From JABWBD01 sp040768665 (GTDB lineage: Bacteria > Planctomycetota > Planctomycetia > Pirellulales > Thermoguttaceae): DNA of 64,000 nucleotides. Under the pieces are notes generated by a model. It was not told the DNA's origin. It saw only the letters and a list, made by a program, of their open reading frames with translations, and did not search any database. Shown here piece by piece: positions 27,134-36,153 of this stretch; positions within the stretch are counted from its first letter, which is position 1; each line of letters starts with the position of its first letter. The DNA is taken from assembly GCA_040768665.1 (NCBI GenBank), contig JAXGMN010000042.1, positions 1-64,000 of the forward strand. The letters run 5' to 3'. The position numbers and the translations under genes are program-made.

Positions 27134-28402
27134 ATGTCGGCACGGAGTGACAAGGAGCGTCGCAAACAGAGGAAGCAGAAGAAGAATCGCGAGGAGAGAC
27201 GCCGCAGAGCGACACTTCACGAGCAGTACCAGCAGCAACGGCAATCGAAGCCGCCGGCGCCGGACCTCCACCGGCCGCCCGTGGCAGCCCCGGCGCCGCC
27301 TCGCCCGGCGCACGTCGACGAGCGCACGCCGATCGGTGACTGGTGGGACCAATACGAGTTGGCGGACGGCCAAGGACGCCTGCGATTGGTCCGGGAGAAG
27401 CTCGAGACTAGTAGGCTGGACGACGAGTGGTTTGAAGCGATTTGCGACGCGGTTTCCGAACTTCAAGGGGCGGTTTCCGAGGCTGAATACGTCGCTTTCC
27501 TGGAAGAACTGCGGACCTCTCATCCCGACGTGTTTGCGGAAAGTGAGGATTGGCATACGCTGTCGATGGCGTCTTGGTACCTCGCCGAGGAGCGGTGGGA
27601 GGATTTGGACCGGGTGGTCTTCGCTCTGGCTGACACGATGACCCGATTGGGCGAAGCGCTGTTCGCCTTGGTTTCGCTGATCCGGCTGGCGGGGCGCGCG
27701 GAGGCGGCGCAGCGGTTAGTCGGCGCGGCGATTTCGTTAGACGACCGGGACCTGATGCCTTCGGGGGCCGAGCAGTTGCTGAATTGGGCTTTGTTCCCGG
27801 CTTACCAAGCCTGTGCGAGGCAGGGGGCAACGGATGATGCCATCGAGGAGCTGTATCGGTACTCGATCGAGATCGGTTGTCGTGATTCCGAGAAGTCTCG
27901 GAAAGCCGAGCAGGCATTCGTTCGGCATCTGGCCGGCAAGGGCAAGACCTGGACCCGCGACGAGCTGCTCAAGGACGAACGCCGCGCCGGGCGGCGCGTG
28001 TACCTGCTGGCCGTAGACCTGATGCGATGGCTTTGCGAGGCACGGGGGTTTGAGCCCATGGTCGCCGACGAGCTCCGCTCGGTCCTTGTGGACACGATCA
28101 ACGACATGGAATGCAAACCAATCGCCTTGTTCCGAGGTCTGACCCGGGAAGACTTGGAGCCTGCCCTGGCCCGCAATCTCCACCCGCTGTCGTTGCAGAC
28201 GGCCCACGCGCCGGCGGGCATTGTCGCGATGAGGCATTTCTACGACTTCCTGGACGATCGCAAACTCGTGGAGGCGGCGCAGCGCGACTCCGTACGCTCC
28301 CTCTGCGACGTCTTGTGGAATGACATGAAGCGGGCGATGGAAAAGGATTGGCCGCATTACCGATTTCTTCAGCGGTATCTGCCGGCGACCGCCGAGAGTT
28401 GA
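27134..28402 (+). CDS. Protein of unknown function with charged N-terminal tail, 422 aa
   Basis: I do not recognise the family. The first 30 residues are extremely basic and polar (KERRKQRKQKKNREERRRR), followed by a proline-rich linker to about residue 60. The rest is predicted to be almost entirely helical and looks like degenerate helical hairpins (LVREKLETSRLDDEWFEAI, LSMASWYLAEERWEDLDRV, LADTMTRLGEALFALVSLIR). There is no signal peptide, membrane segment or catalytic motif. The basic tail could bind nucleic acid or ribosomes; that is speculation. GAAAGGAGAG upstream of ATG 27134 is a good ribosome site. It is the only intact gene between the toxin-antitoxin debris and the heparinase fragment. 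Confidence 0.75.
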   Translation: MSARSDKERRKQRKQKKNREERRRRATLHEQYQQQRQSKPPAPDLHRPPVAAPAPPRPAHVDERTPIGDWWDQYELADGQGRLRLVREKLETSRLDDEWFEAICDAVSELQGAVSEAEYVAFLEELRTSHPDVFAESEDWHTLSMASWYLAEERWEDLDRVVFALADTMTRLGEALFALVSLIRLAGRAEAAQRLVGAAISLDDRDLMPSGAEQLLNWALFPAYQACARQGATDDAIEELYRYSIEIGCRDSEKSRKAEQAFVRHLAGKGKTWTRDELLKDERRAGRRVYLLAVDLMRWLCEARGFEPMVADELRSVLVDTINDMECKPIALFRGLTREDLEPALARNLHPLSLQTAHAPAGIVAMRHFYDFLDDRKLVEAAQRDSVRSLCDVLWNDMKRAMEKDWPHYRFLQRYLPATAES

Positions 28403-28423
28403 GAGCCCCCCCTGAAGCGGCGA

Positions 28424-28795
28424 TTGGAAAGGTCGTTTGCGGTGGCCATCGGCTACGACTGGCTCTACGGACAACTCGATGACGAGAGCGGCGCCGAAAT
28501 CCGCGACGCGATCGTGCACAAAGGGGTTGCCCTGCCGTGGGAGACGCGGCACAGAGGCTGGATCCGGGCGCGGAACAACTGGGGGCAGGTCTGCCACGGC
28601 GGGCTGACCGCCGGCGCCCTGGCGGTGCTGGAAGACGAGCCGGAGCTGGCCGCCAAGACCGTGCACAATGCCCTGCAGAATGTCACCCGCTCGATGGCCG
28701 CGTTCGCGCCCGAGGGCGGCTATCCCGAGGGACCGGGCTACTGGGCCTACGGCACCAGCTACAACGTCCTGCTGATCGCCATGCTGAAGGAATAA
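28424..28795 (+). pseudogene. Internal fragment of a heparinase II/III-like lyase
   Basis: The frame reads AIGYDWLYGQLDDESGAEIRD, RARNNWGQVCHGGLTAGALA, EDEPELAAKTVHNALQNV and FAPEGGYPEGPGYWAYGTSY, closely matching the alpha-helical toroid of heparinase II/III-family proteins, including the NNW and YPEGPGYW motifs. Intact members are about 600-800 residues with a signal peptide; here only about 120 residues survive, with no start (a TTG at 28424 begins the frame) and a stop after LLIAMLKE. Both ends are missing, so this is a relic of a polysaccharide lyase gene. Confidence 0.75.
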
Positions 28796-29444
28796 GGAAA
28801 CATTCTGAATCGACATCAACCTCGTCCGGCAGGTGAATGAGGTTGGTCAGCTAGCAAAAAACACTCTTCAACGTAAACCCCTGCCCAATCCCCGCCTCCA
28901 CTTACCGCTCCTGTTTCAAGAAATTGCTTGACGTAGCGCGCCGCATCGACCACAATGACGCAGGTGAATGGACATGTGAACACGTACCCCCACGGACCGG
29001 CAGCAGCCAACTTTACGGCTTGCCGCTCCGGAGCTCTTTGACAACCTGGTAACCGGCTCGGCCCGCTCGCCGTCTCCCCTCCGCTGACCAGCGGCTGCAC
29101 GACTTGCTCGGTCTTTTTTTTGCCCGCGGCTGTGCTTTCGCAGGGCATCTTCCTGAGAAATCGAAGCTTTGGTGGCCACACACGCAACTGGTTGCACCGA
29201 TGGGCCGGCAGGTCGGGATTCGATTTCTCCGGTCCGATTGGACGGCCGTGCAAACCTGCGACGCGCTCCTGCTGCCGGACCCTCGTTGTGCCACAACGGC
29301 CTGCGGACTCGGTCCGCTCTGGACCGTGTCCGGCTCCTGGCCCTTGCAGCAGTGGTGCAGGGGCTACCGCTTTTCGCGATTGTTGCGTATCATCCATGCG
29401 ATCGAACTGCAACCTCCTATCGAGACCAACCTCCTACCGAGACA
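28796..29444. other. Intergenic stretch without supportable genes
   Basis: About 650 bases. Long frames exist on the minus strand but lack starts, ribosome sites and any family resemblance. The run of eight T at 29113-29120 is not preceded by a clear hairpin. This region probably contains further decayed sequence plus the promoter of the Nudix gene. Confidence 0.4.
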
Positions 29445-29972
29445 ATGTCGGAACCACGCGAACCGGAAATTCTGCTCGACGCCAAACGTTTTCAGGTCGT
29501 CCGCAAATACCAGCACACCCCCGCCGGCGAAAGGTTGCCTCGCCAGGTTATTTGCCACCCGGGTGCGGTCGTCATTCTGCCGCTGCTTGACGGCGACCGT
29601 GTCGTGCTGATCCGGAATTACCGGATTGCAGTCGAGGAAACGCTTCTTGAGTTGCCGGCGGGCACGATGGAGCCGGACGAAGCTCCCCTGGAAACCGCCC
29701 ATCGAGAGCTGGCGGAGGAAACCGGCTATCGGGCCGGCTCGATGGGGCTGTTGGTGCAGTTTGTATCCTCGCCGGGGATCCTCAGCGAGCAGATGCATCT
29801 CTTCGTGGCCGAGCATTTGCAGCCGGGCGAAATGGCCCTGGAGAAAGGCGAAGAGATCCGCCCGGAGGTCGTCGCATGGGAGGAGGCCCTGGCCATGGCC
29901 CGCGACGGCCGGATCCGCGACGCCAAGACCCTTGTCGGGATCCTCTATTACGAGACCTTCCGCCGTCGCTGA
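29445..29972 (+). CDS. Nudix hydrolase, ADP-ribose pyrophosphatase type, 175 aa
   Basis: The Nudix box is complete: G-x5-E-x7-REUxEExGU is met by GTMEPDEAPLETAHRELAEE followed by TGY. Upstream, VVILPLLDGDRVVLIRNYR and the PAG before the box, and downstream QFVSSPGILSEQMHLFVAE (a SPG segment about 15 residues after the box) are characteristic of ADP-ribose/ADP-sugar pyrophosphatases (NudF type). It would cleave ADP-ribose to AMP and ribose 5-phosphate, using Mg2+ held by the REXXEE glutamates, in the cytoplasm. The start is the ATG giving MSEPREPEILLDAKRF; the frame is open further upstream without family similarity. It converges on a membrane protein gene. Confidence 0.92.
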   Translation: MSEPREPEILLDAKRFQVVRKYQHTPAGERLPRQVICHPGAVVILPLLDGDRVVLIRNYRIAVEETLLELPAGTMEPDEAPLETAHRELAEETGYRAGSMGLLVQFVSSPGILSEQMHLFVAEHLQPGEMALEKGEEIRPEVVAWEEALAMARDGRIRDAKTLVGILYYETFRRR

Positions 29973-29990
29973 CGCTCGTTCGGCAGTTTG

Positions 29991-30557
29991 CTACTGGACT
30001 CGGCTCCAGGTGTACTGCTGTTGGCCGTTCTGGTCCAGAAGCACCATACGGTCCCCGGTGAGCTGCAGAATCGGTTCGGCACACCGATCGCCCACCCGCC
30101 GGTTCACGTAGGCCACCTTGTCAGCCGGGTCGCCCCCGATGGTCCGCCGCAGGAGTTTGCCGTCCTCGACCGACCATGCCAGGTCGAGTCGCAGCCGCGA
30201 CGTGAACAGCCGGGCTTTCCAGCCGCTCAGTTCGACGATCATCGTCGCCGTTCCGTCCGGGCGAATCGTCATCGTCCGCTTGCCATGATAAAAGTCCTGC
30301 CACGTGCCGACCACTCCCGCGCGCAGTTCCTGATCATTGGTCGAACCGGCGTCTGCTGCCGGATTCTGCACCGGCGACGATCCGCCGACCGCCAGCTTCG
30401 GGATCTTCTTTTCAGCGCGAGGCATCGTCTGAATATGGACGACCAGTCCGCTGACGAGGATAAGGCAGAGGAAGACCGCGATGGCGGCGGTGCCCGGCGG
30501 CAACGAAGACGGCGGGACTGGGGTAACTGCAGGATGTCGTTGGCGCCGTTTGAACAT
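29991..30557 (-). CDS. Membrane-anchored protein of unknown function, 188 aa
   Basis: From ATG 30557 the protein has a short basic/proline-rich N-terminus, one transmembrane helix (AIAVFLCLILVSGLVVHI), a linker, then a small beta-rich domain beginning GVVGTWQDFYHGKRTMTIRP and DGTATMIVELSG, with RLDLAWSVEDGKLLRRTIGG and ending MVLLDQNGQQQYTWSRV. The GTW...T-TI-PDGT pattern resembles lipocalin-like small domains frequent in planctomycetes. The domain should be exported. No catalytic residues are evident. An upstream in-frame start would add 65 low-complexity residues and is unlikely. Confidence 0.75.
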   Translation of the reverse strand: MFKRRQRHPAVTPVPPSSLPPGTAAIAVFLCLILVSGLVVHIQTMPRAEKKIPKLAVGGSSPVQNPAADAGSTNDQELRAGVVGTWQDFYHGKRTMTIRPDGTATMIVELSGWKARLFTSRLRLDLAWSVEDGKLLRRTIGGDPADKVAYVNRRVGDRCAEPILQLTGDRMVLLDQNGQQQYTWSRVQ

Positions 30558-31005
30558 GCGACCGCTCCGTAGGTACCGACGGATCAGCCCGGATGGTTGG
30601 AAGCAACCCCGGGCGGGCTGTGGACAAGGCAACGGACCCGATGGTGGTTTCGTCGACCACAAGCGTCCTTGCTCTGAAGTGTTCCCGCGGGGGGCCTGCC
30701 GGAAACCGACCCGCGGTGTCCTTCTGCAAGCCCTTCGCCGATCCTGCATCAACTGGCGAATTTGCCGTCCAAGCAGGCCGTAAGGATCGGCGAACGAATG
30801 AGTGTCCTCATGGGAACGCGGTCAGGAGTTTGCTTCCGCGCCGCCGGAGCGGGGTCTGCTGAGAAGTGGGACAAGTACCGCAACATCTTGTACCTGCCGT
30901 CATGTCAGACTACCACCGGTTGCGGAGCCGGTCCCCTTTTCAGCAGTCACCGAGCATCCTTGCGGGTTCTGGCTCGATCGCCGGCAAAACGGTATCATCA
31001 CGGTC
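30558..31005. other. Divergent intergenic region with REP-like palindrome
   Basis: The 450 bases separate the membrane protein gene (minus) from the sigma-54 activator gene (plus). The only recognised structure is the palindrome at 30857-30947, 59 bases before the activator start. No sigma-54 promoter (GG-N10-GC) was confidently identified. Confidence 0.45.
30857..30947. repeat. REP-like palindrome, copy 3
   Basis: The outer arms CTGCTGAGAAGTGGG and CCCCTTTTCAGCAG pair with a few mismatches. Inside, the left arm has GGGACAAGTACCGCAAC and the right arm, on the opposite strand, GGGGACCGGCTCCGCAACC. It lies in the leader or promoter of the sigma-54 activator gene and would form a hairpin in its 5' untranslated RNA if transcription starts upstream. 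Confidence 0.75.
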
Positions 31006-32415
31006 ATGGTCGGTTCATCCTCAACGTCCACTTCCGAAGAGCAACTGTCTCCTCCTCCCGAGGTGCTGATTGTCGACAATGACGAGGCCCACGCTCAGGT
31101 GGTCGCTGAGAGTCTCGACCGGGTTGGCTTCGCCTGTCACATCGCCACCTCCGGCAGCGAGGGCGCCAGGAAAATCGAGGAAGGGGTCTTCGACGTCGTC
31201 ATCACCGACCTGGTCATGAACGACGTGGACGGGCTGGAAATCCTCAGTCGAGCGAAGCGAGAGTTGCCCGATTCGGAGGTGATTCTCATCACCGGGCATG
31301 GAACGATCCCCTCGGCGGTCACGGCGATGCAACAGGGGGCGTTCAACTACCTGCTCAAGCCGCTCGACCTCGGCCAACTCCGTGCCGTCACGCTCAAGGC
31401 GGCTCAGAACGCGCGGCTTCGGCAGACGAACGTCGAGTTGAAGCGGCGGCTCGACGAGCGGTTCGGATTCGAAGGGGTCATCGGCGACAGCCCTCAGATG
31501 CACGACATCATCGAGCGGCTCAAACGGATCGCCCCGACCAACGCAAGCGTGTTGATTCAGGGTGAAACCGGCACGGGTAAGGAACTCGTCGCGCAGGCAA
31601 TTCATCAGAACAGTCCGCGGAAGAACAAGCCGTTCGTCGCATTGAACTGCGCCGCGTTGAGCGAAAACATACTTGAGAGCGAACTGTTCGGCCACGTGAA
31701 GGGCGCTTTCACCGACGCCTCGACTGACCGCGTCGGCAAGTTCGAGTACGCCCACGGCGGCACCCTCTTCCTCGACGAAGTCGGCGACATGCCGATGGCC
31801 ACCCAGATCAAGCTGCTCCGGGTGCTGGAGAATAGCGAGATCACCCGCGTCGGGTCCAACGAACCGATCAAGGTCAATGTCCGTATCCTCTCCGCCACAA
31901 ACCGCAACCTGGAAGACGTCATCGCCGCAGGCACGTTCCGCAGCGATCTCTATCACCGCCTCAAAGTCGTCACCGTCCGCCTGCCGACCCTCCGCGAGCG
32001 GAGCGGCGACATCCCGGTGCTGGTCGACCACTTCATGAAGACGTTTGCGAAGAAGCACGATAAGCAGATCCGCGGCCTCGCCCCTCCGGCCCGCCGCAAG
32101 CTATTGGCATTCGACTGGCCGGGCAACGTCCGCCAGCTCCGCAACGTGGTGGAGAGCATGGTCGTGGTCGACTACGATGGGCTGCTCGATGCGGATGACC
32201 TGCCGGAGGAACTCTCCGACGCCCAAGAGCCCGTCCAGGAGACGCCGGCGGCCTCGCTGGCCAGCCTGGTCGGCAAGCCCCTCGAGGATGTCGAGCGGCT
32301 GTTCATCACGGAAACCCTGCGAATCGCAGGCGGCAATCGCGAGGAGGCTGCCCGCATGTTGGGGATAGGCGAGCGGACGTTGTATCGCAAGATTAAGGAA
32401 TATCAGCTCTCTTAA
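31006..32415 (+). CDS. Sigma-54-dependent response regulator, NtrC family, 469 aa
   Basis: Domains in order: receiver (residues 19-135) with acidic residues D24 and D26, phosphoacceptor D68 in VVITDLV and K118 in LLKPLD; AAA+ sigma-54 activator domain (about 158-385) with Walker A GETGTGKE at 186-193, the loop GAFTDA at 233-238, Walker B GGTLFLDEVGDM, and the arginine-rich FRSDLYHRL; C-terminal Fis-type helix-turn-helix (NREEAARMLGIGERTLYRKI). It activates transcription by RNA polymerase-sigma-54 once phosphorylated. The consensus loop GAFTGA has Asp in the fifth position here, a natural variant in some activators. No sensor kinase gene is adjacent, so its partner is elsewhere. The start was placed at the ATG giving a complete receiver domain. 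Confidence 0.93.
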   Translation: MVGSSSTSTSEEQLSPPPEVLIVDNDEAHAQVVAESLDRVGFACHIATSGSEGARKIEEGVFDVVITDLVMNDVDGLEILSRAKRELPDSEVILITGHGTIPSAVTAMQQGAFNYLLKPLDLGQLRAVTLKAAQNARLRQTNVELKRRLDERFGFEGVIGDSPQMHDIIERLKRIAPTNASVLIQGETGTGKELVAQAIHQNSPRKNKPFVALNCAALSENILESELFGHVKGAFTDASTDRVGKFEYAHGGTLFLDEVGDMPMATQIKLLRVLENSEITRVGSNEPIKVNVRILSATNRNLEDVIAAGTFRSDLYHRLKVVTVRLPTLRERSGDIPVLVDHFMKTFAKKHDKQIRGLAPPARRKLLAFDWPGNVRQLRNVVESMVVVDYDGLLDADDLPEELSDAQEPVQETPAASLASLVGKPLEDVERLFITETLRIAGGNREEAARMLGIGERTLYRKIKEYQLS

Positions 32416-32513
32416 CGTTTGCATTCGGAATAGGCGAGGCCGACCAACGGAAGGCCGGCGACGCCGCAAGAAAGGCGTATCTCGCGTTCATTTTCAACGC
32501 AACAACCAATAAA

Positions 32514-34415
32514 ATGCCCGGCATACGCCGTCTCTCCCAGAGTCTCGTCAACAAGATCGCAGCCGGTGAAGTGATCGAACGCCCGGCCAGCGTGGTCAAG
32601 GAACTGATGGAGAATTCCGTCGACGCCGGCGCCGGCCGCGTGGACGTCTCGATCCAGGCCGGCGGGATGGAGATGGTGCGGGTTGTGGACAACGGCGGTG
32701 GCATCCCCGCCGACGAGCTTCCCCTGGCGATTGCCGCCCACTCGACCAGCAAGCTCGCGACGGCCGACGATCTCTTCCGCATCGCCACGCTCGGTTTCCG
32801 CGGCGAGGCACTGGCTTCGATCGCGGAGGTCAGCCGCCTCTCGATCCGCAGCCGCACGCCCGACTCCGACGGTGGAGCGGAGATTATCGTGGTCGGTGGC
32901 GAGGCTTCGCCGGTGAGCCCCTGCGGGTGCCCGGTCGGCACGGCGATCGAGGTCCAGAATCTTTTCTACAACACGCCCGTCCGCCGCAAGTTTCTTCGAT
33001 CGATGCAGACCGAGCTGGGCCATGTCAGCGAGGCATTCACACGCATCGCGCTGGCCCAGCCCAAGGTCCACTTCACGCTCCGGCACAACGACCGGCCGGT
33101 GTTCGAGCTGCCCGGCACGGAAAACTGGCTCGAGCGGGTTGCGCTGATTGCCGGCCGCCAGCTCGCGGAGAACCTGATCTGGATCGAAAGCACCAGCGGG
33201 CAGGTTCGGCTGTCCGGCTACGCCGCCCATCCCAGCCACAGCCGGGCGAACAACCGGATGCAATACCTCTTCCTCAACGGCCGCGCCATCCGCGACCGGT
33301 CGCTGCAGCACGCCCTGAGCGAAGCCTACCGCGGGCTGTTGATGACGGGCCGTTTTCCGATCGCCTTTCTCGCCCTCGAGATGCCGGCAGAGCTCGTCGA
33401 CGTCAACGTCCATCCGACCAAGCTCGAAGTCCGCTTCCAGGATTCGGGGCAGCTCTACAGCCAGTTGCTTTCCACGCTTCGCACGAAGTTCCTCACCACC
33501 GATCTGACCACGCGCGTCGAGACACCGACGGAGGAAGACCCGACCGGCGCGCACGACGCCGAGCAGGCCGCTCAGTTTCGCCAGCGGGTCGTGGATTGGG
33601 CGAAGGGAAAGACGGAGTCGTGGTCTCAGCCGCCTCTTTCGGGTAGCGACTCCGGCTTTCTCCCGTCGATGCCTCAGCCGCACGAACCCGCACACCGTCC
33701 TCTGGAGCTGGCGCATCTTGACCAAAGCTGGTTACCGGCGGCTGAAGGAGAGGCGACCGCCGACGATCGCGCTTTGCAGGGCACCGGACAATCAGCCTCG
33801 GAGCACCAAGACCGCCGCCCGGTTTCGTCCGCCGGTCCGAACGGCTCCAATCGGGCCCTTCAGATCCATAATCGCTACCTCGTTGCGGAGAGCGAAGAAG
33901 GCATCCTGGTGATCGATCAGCACGCCCTGCATGAGCGGGTCCTTTACGAGCAGTTGAAGGCACGCGTGGTTGCCGGCCCCGTCGAAAGCCAGACTCTTCT
34001 GGTGCCCGAGCCGGTCGATCTCAGCCCTTCGGAATCCGCAGTGGCACTGGAAAATCGGGAGACTCTCGCGAGACTGGGCCTGAAGATCGAGCCGTTCGGC
34101 GGCGACACGATCCTGATCTCCAGCTATCCGGCGATGCTGGCCAACATGAATCCCGGCGACGTACTCCACGCTTTACTGGAGCCGCTGATGTCCGGCGGCA
34201 AGACACCCGAGCACCGCGACGTGCTGGACGACCTTCTGCATACGATCGCCTGCAAGGCGGCGATCAAGGCGGGCGACCGTTTGGCGGCCGACGAAATCTC
34301 GGCGCTGCTCGATCAGCGCCACCTGATCCACGATCCGCATCATTGCCCGCACGGCCGTCCGACTGCGCTGATCTTCAGCCGCGAAGAGCTGGACAAGCAG
34401 TTCAAGCGGATCTGA
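32514..34415 (+). CDS. mutL: DNA mismatch repair protein MutL, 633 aa
   Basis: The N-terminal GHKL ATPase shows the family signature: KIAAGEVIERPASVVKELME with catalytic Glu30 and Asn34, DNGGGIP, and TLGFRGEALASI. A Pro/Ser-rich linker spans about residues 330-440. The C-terminal dimerisation domain has DQHALHERVLYE from residue 468, fitting the endonuclease motif DQHA-x2-E-x4-E, plus CKAAIKAGD and CPHGRPT at 611, so the protein should be a nicking MutL as in organisms without MutH. It couples mismatch recognition by MutS to strand removal. It follows the sigma-54 activator by 98 bases and ends at a perfect hairpin shared with the convergent gene. Confidence 0.97.
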   Translation: MPGIRRLSQSLVNKIAAGEVIERPASVVKELMENSVDAGAGRVDVSIQAGGMEMVRVVDNGGGIPADELPLAIAAHSTSKLATADDLFRIATLGFRGEALASIAEVSRLSIRSRTPDSDGGAEIIVVGGEASPVSPCGCPVGTAIEVQNLFYNTPVRRKFLRSMQTELGHVSEAFTRIALAQPKVHFTLRHNDRPVFELPGTENWLERVALIAGRQLAENLIWIESTSGQVRLSGYAAHPSHSRANNRMQYLFLNGRAIRDRSLQHALSEAYRGLLMTGRFPIAFLALEMPAELVDVNVHPTKLEVRFQDSGQLYSQLLSTLRTKFLTTDLTTRVETPTEEDPTGAHDAEQAAQFRQRVVDWAKGKTESWSQPPLSGSDSGFLPSMPQPHEPAHRPLELAHLDQSWLPAAEGEATADDRALQGTGQSASEHQDRRPVSSAGPNGSNRALQIHNRYLVAESEEGILVIDQHALHERVLYEQLKARVVAGPVESQTLLVPEPVDLSPSESAVALENRETLARLGLKIEPFGGDTILISSYPAMLANMNPGDVLHALLEPLMSGGKTPEHRDVLDDLLHTIACKAAIKAGDRLAADEISALLDQRHLIHDPHHCPHGRPTALIFSREELDKQFKRI

Positions 34416-34470
34416 ATCCAAGCCGTGAACGTAATCAGCCCGGCTGCTGGGATCTTCGGTGAACGTAATC

Positions 34471-34498
34471 AGCCCGGCTGCTCAGAAGCAGCCGGGCT
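34471..34498. terminator. Perfect hairpin between convergent genes, candidate bidirectional terminator
   Basis: AGCCCGGCTGCT (34471-34482) and AGCAGCCGGGCT (34487-34498) form a 12-base-pair stem with a four-base loop. It lies between mutL and the convergent zinc-ribbon gene. No T-run follows, so efficiency is uncertain. The left half with its preceding GTGAACGTAATC is tandemly repeated (34425 and 34459). Confidence 0.6.
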
Positions 34499-34513
34499 GC
34501 CATCGGTGATTAC

Positions 34514-35302
34514 TCACTTCTCTTCCCGGCTGATCTTCACCGCCAGCAGATCGAGTTGGCTCTTCAGGTCGGTCAGAAGCATCTGGGGGCTTGCGCCGCC
34601 GACCATGTGCGCGTAGAAGGAAGTGCCCGGCGCACAGCGGCTGGTTCCCAGCAGCGTCGTGGTGGTCTTTAAATCGTGCAATTCCTCGTCAACGTGGTCG
34701 AGCTTGGCGGCGGCCGCCCGATGATCTTCCCAGATTTTCTCGAGTTGCAGGACCAGCCCGGTCAGAAGGCCGATCTGACCCACCAGTGCGATCGGCAGCC
34801 CAAGCGTCCAAAGCTCACTTCGGCCCGCGGCCAGCGACCAGCCAACCAGGACACCGCCGCAGACAAAGGTCATGAGCCCCAGCGCCAGCAACGGCCAGAC
34901 GAGTGCCCGTAGCCCCGCGGAGCCAGAAGCCTCCTGGCTGCGGCCGAGGCTGCCGCGACGCGAGTGGGGTCGGCGCCGACGATTGGGCTCGTGGGCCTGA
35001 TCGAACCGGAAGACCGGACGAGGTTCCTGTTCAGCCGGTTCCGGACCGCCCGGCGTCTGCTCGGCCGCGAGAACTCTCTCCACGTGCCTCAGTTGCTCGC
35101 CAAGTTCCCAGCTATCGAAGACCGGCCGCGACGGTTCTTCTGCCGACACCGAGGGAGAATCGGCAGGCTGTTCGTTTCCCTTTTCCGGCAAGGGTTTGAC
35201 ATGGTTGTCCCGCGCGACACTGCTACAGCGCGGACAGCGACACCCCCCCTCAAGCCGGGGAAAAACGGCGGGAACGTCCTGTTGGCAGTCTTGGCACCAC
35301 AT
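34514..35302 (-). CDS. Zinc-ribbon membrane protein of unknown function, 262 aa
   Basis: From ATG 35302 the protein begins with a zinc ribbon, MWCQDCQQDVPAV and GGCRCPRCSSVA (two CxxC pairs). A long low-complexity, charged linker runs to about residue 130 and includes RRRRPHSRRGSLG. Two transmembrane helices follow (LVWPLLALGLMTFVCGGVLV and LGLPIALVGQIGLLTGLVL), then a coiled-coil-like region EKIWEDHRAAAAKLDHVDEE and a short end SFYAHMVGGASPQMLLTDLK. Proteins with this zinc-ribbon plus membrane layout are common in planctomycetes; function unknown. The frame extends upstream through a 58-base repeat, but the ATG at the zinc ribbon is the natural start. Confidence 0.8.
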   Translation of the reverse strand: MWCQDCQQDVPAVFPRLEGGCRCPRCSSVARDNHVKPLPEKGNEQPADSPSVSAEEPSRPVFDSWELGEQLRHVERVLAAEQTPGGPEPAEQEPRPVFRFDQAHEPNRRRRPHSRRGSLGRSQEASGSAGLRALVWPLLALGLMTFVCGGVLVGWSLAAGRSELWTLGLPIALVGQIGLLTGLVLQLEKIWEDHRAAAAKLDHVDEELHDLKTTTTLLGTSRCAPGTSFYAHMVGGASPQMLLTDLKSQLDLLAVKISREEK

Positions 35303-36153
35303 GGTGTTGTATCGATCGGCGATTCGCGGGTCAAACTGTATCGATTCCGCAGGATTTACGGCCTTCGCGTCTTCGCGTCCGCTGTACATACTGCGCCATC
35401 AGAGTGGCAAGATCGCCGGAGGTACTACACGTCCAATCCGCTAAGAATCCGCAGGGTGGGGCTGGGCTGATAAAAACGGGGACTGGCTCCGCAACATCTT
35501 GTGTGGTCGCTCTGGCTAAACCGCTATTAGTTGCGGTGCCTGTCCCCGTTTTTATCAAGTTTTTATCAGCCCAGGGTGGGGCTGAGGGATGAGGGCGCGG
35601 CGGGTGTGGCCACCAAGTGTGCGATTTCTCAGAACGAAAGGCATTGGGTGGCGCCGCGCTTCTGGTTGGTTGGATCGGATGATTTGCAGGGGATGCGAGG
35701 CTTTGGTAGGGGCCCCGAAGGGAGTCGGACTGCGAACCTCGGGCGGAGGCGGACAGCCGCAATCAGAGCGGTTGCTGCGAGAGGCTGAGAAACGAATCAA
35801 AGATCTGCGAGGCAGCAGCGCGTGGATGCCGTTGGGCCAGCCCCGTGGAAAAATATGATCATTTGTCCATGTTTCAGTATGATCGATGCGGCGCATCTGG
35901 TCAATAGGGTTTTTCGGCCAAGGCAAAGTTTTTTTGAGCTTGAGAAGGGGGGGATGACAGGATCCGAGCGAGGTGTCACCGGGAGGCGGCGACGAATGGC
36001 CAGGGATGTTGTTGTGTGGCTTGTCTGGGGAACGACGAAGCTCACCTGCCGGGGCCGCTGGTGCGAGCAACGACAGGCCGGAAACCGGCGCGGCGGCCCC
36101 GGTCAGGTGCAGCGTACTGTTCGGCCAATCGGGCCGAAGGCTACCATCCCGAT
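35303..36153. other. Intergenic region with two repeat elements
   Basis: No gene is supportable in these 850 bases. The first 58 bases (35303-35360) are a repeat shared with 37549-37608, built around CTGTATCGATTC and TATCGATCGGCGATTC, just upstream of the zinc-ribbon gene start. A REP-like palindrome occupies 35462-35574. The rest has no recognised feature; apparent frames are short and unlike proteins. Confidence 0.55.
35462..35574. repeat. REP-like palindrome, copy 4
   Basis: The outer arms CTGGGCTGATAAAAACGGGG and the matching right arm are perfectly complementary apart from an extra GTTTTTATCA unit duplicated in the right arm. Inner arms are GGGGACTGGCTCCGCAAC and, on the opposite strand, GGGGACAGGCACCGCAAC. 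The outer stem sequence differs from copy 1 but remains self-complementary. Confidence 0.85.

Noticed and set aside
28816..29412. 198-codon minus-strand frame between the lyase fragment and the Nudix gene
   Set aside because: No start context or family; composition is that of GC-rich non-coding frames.
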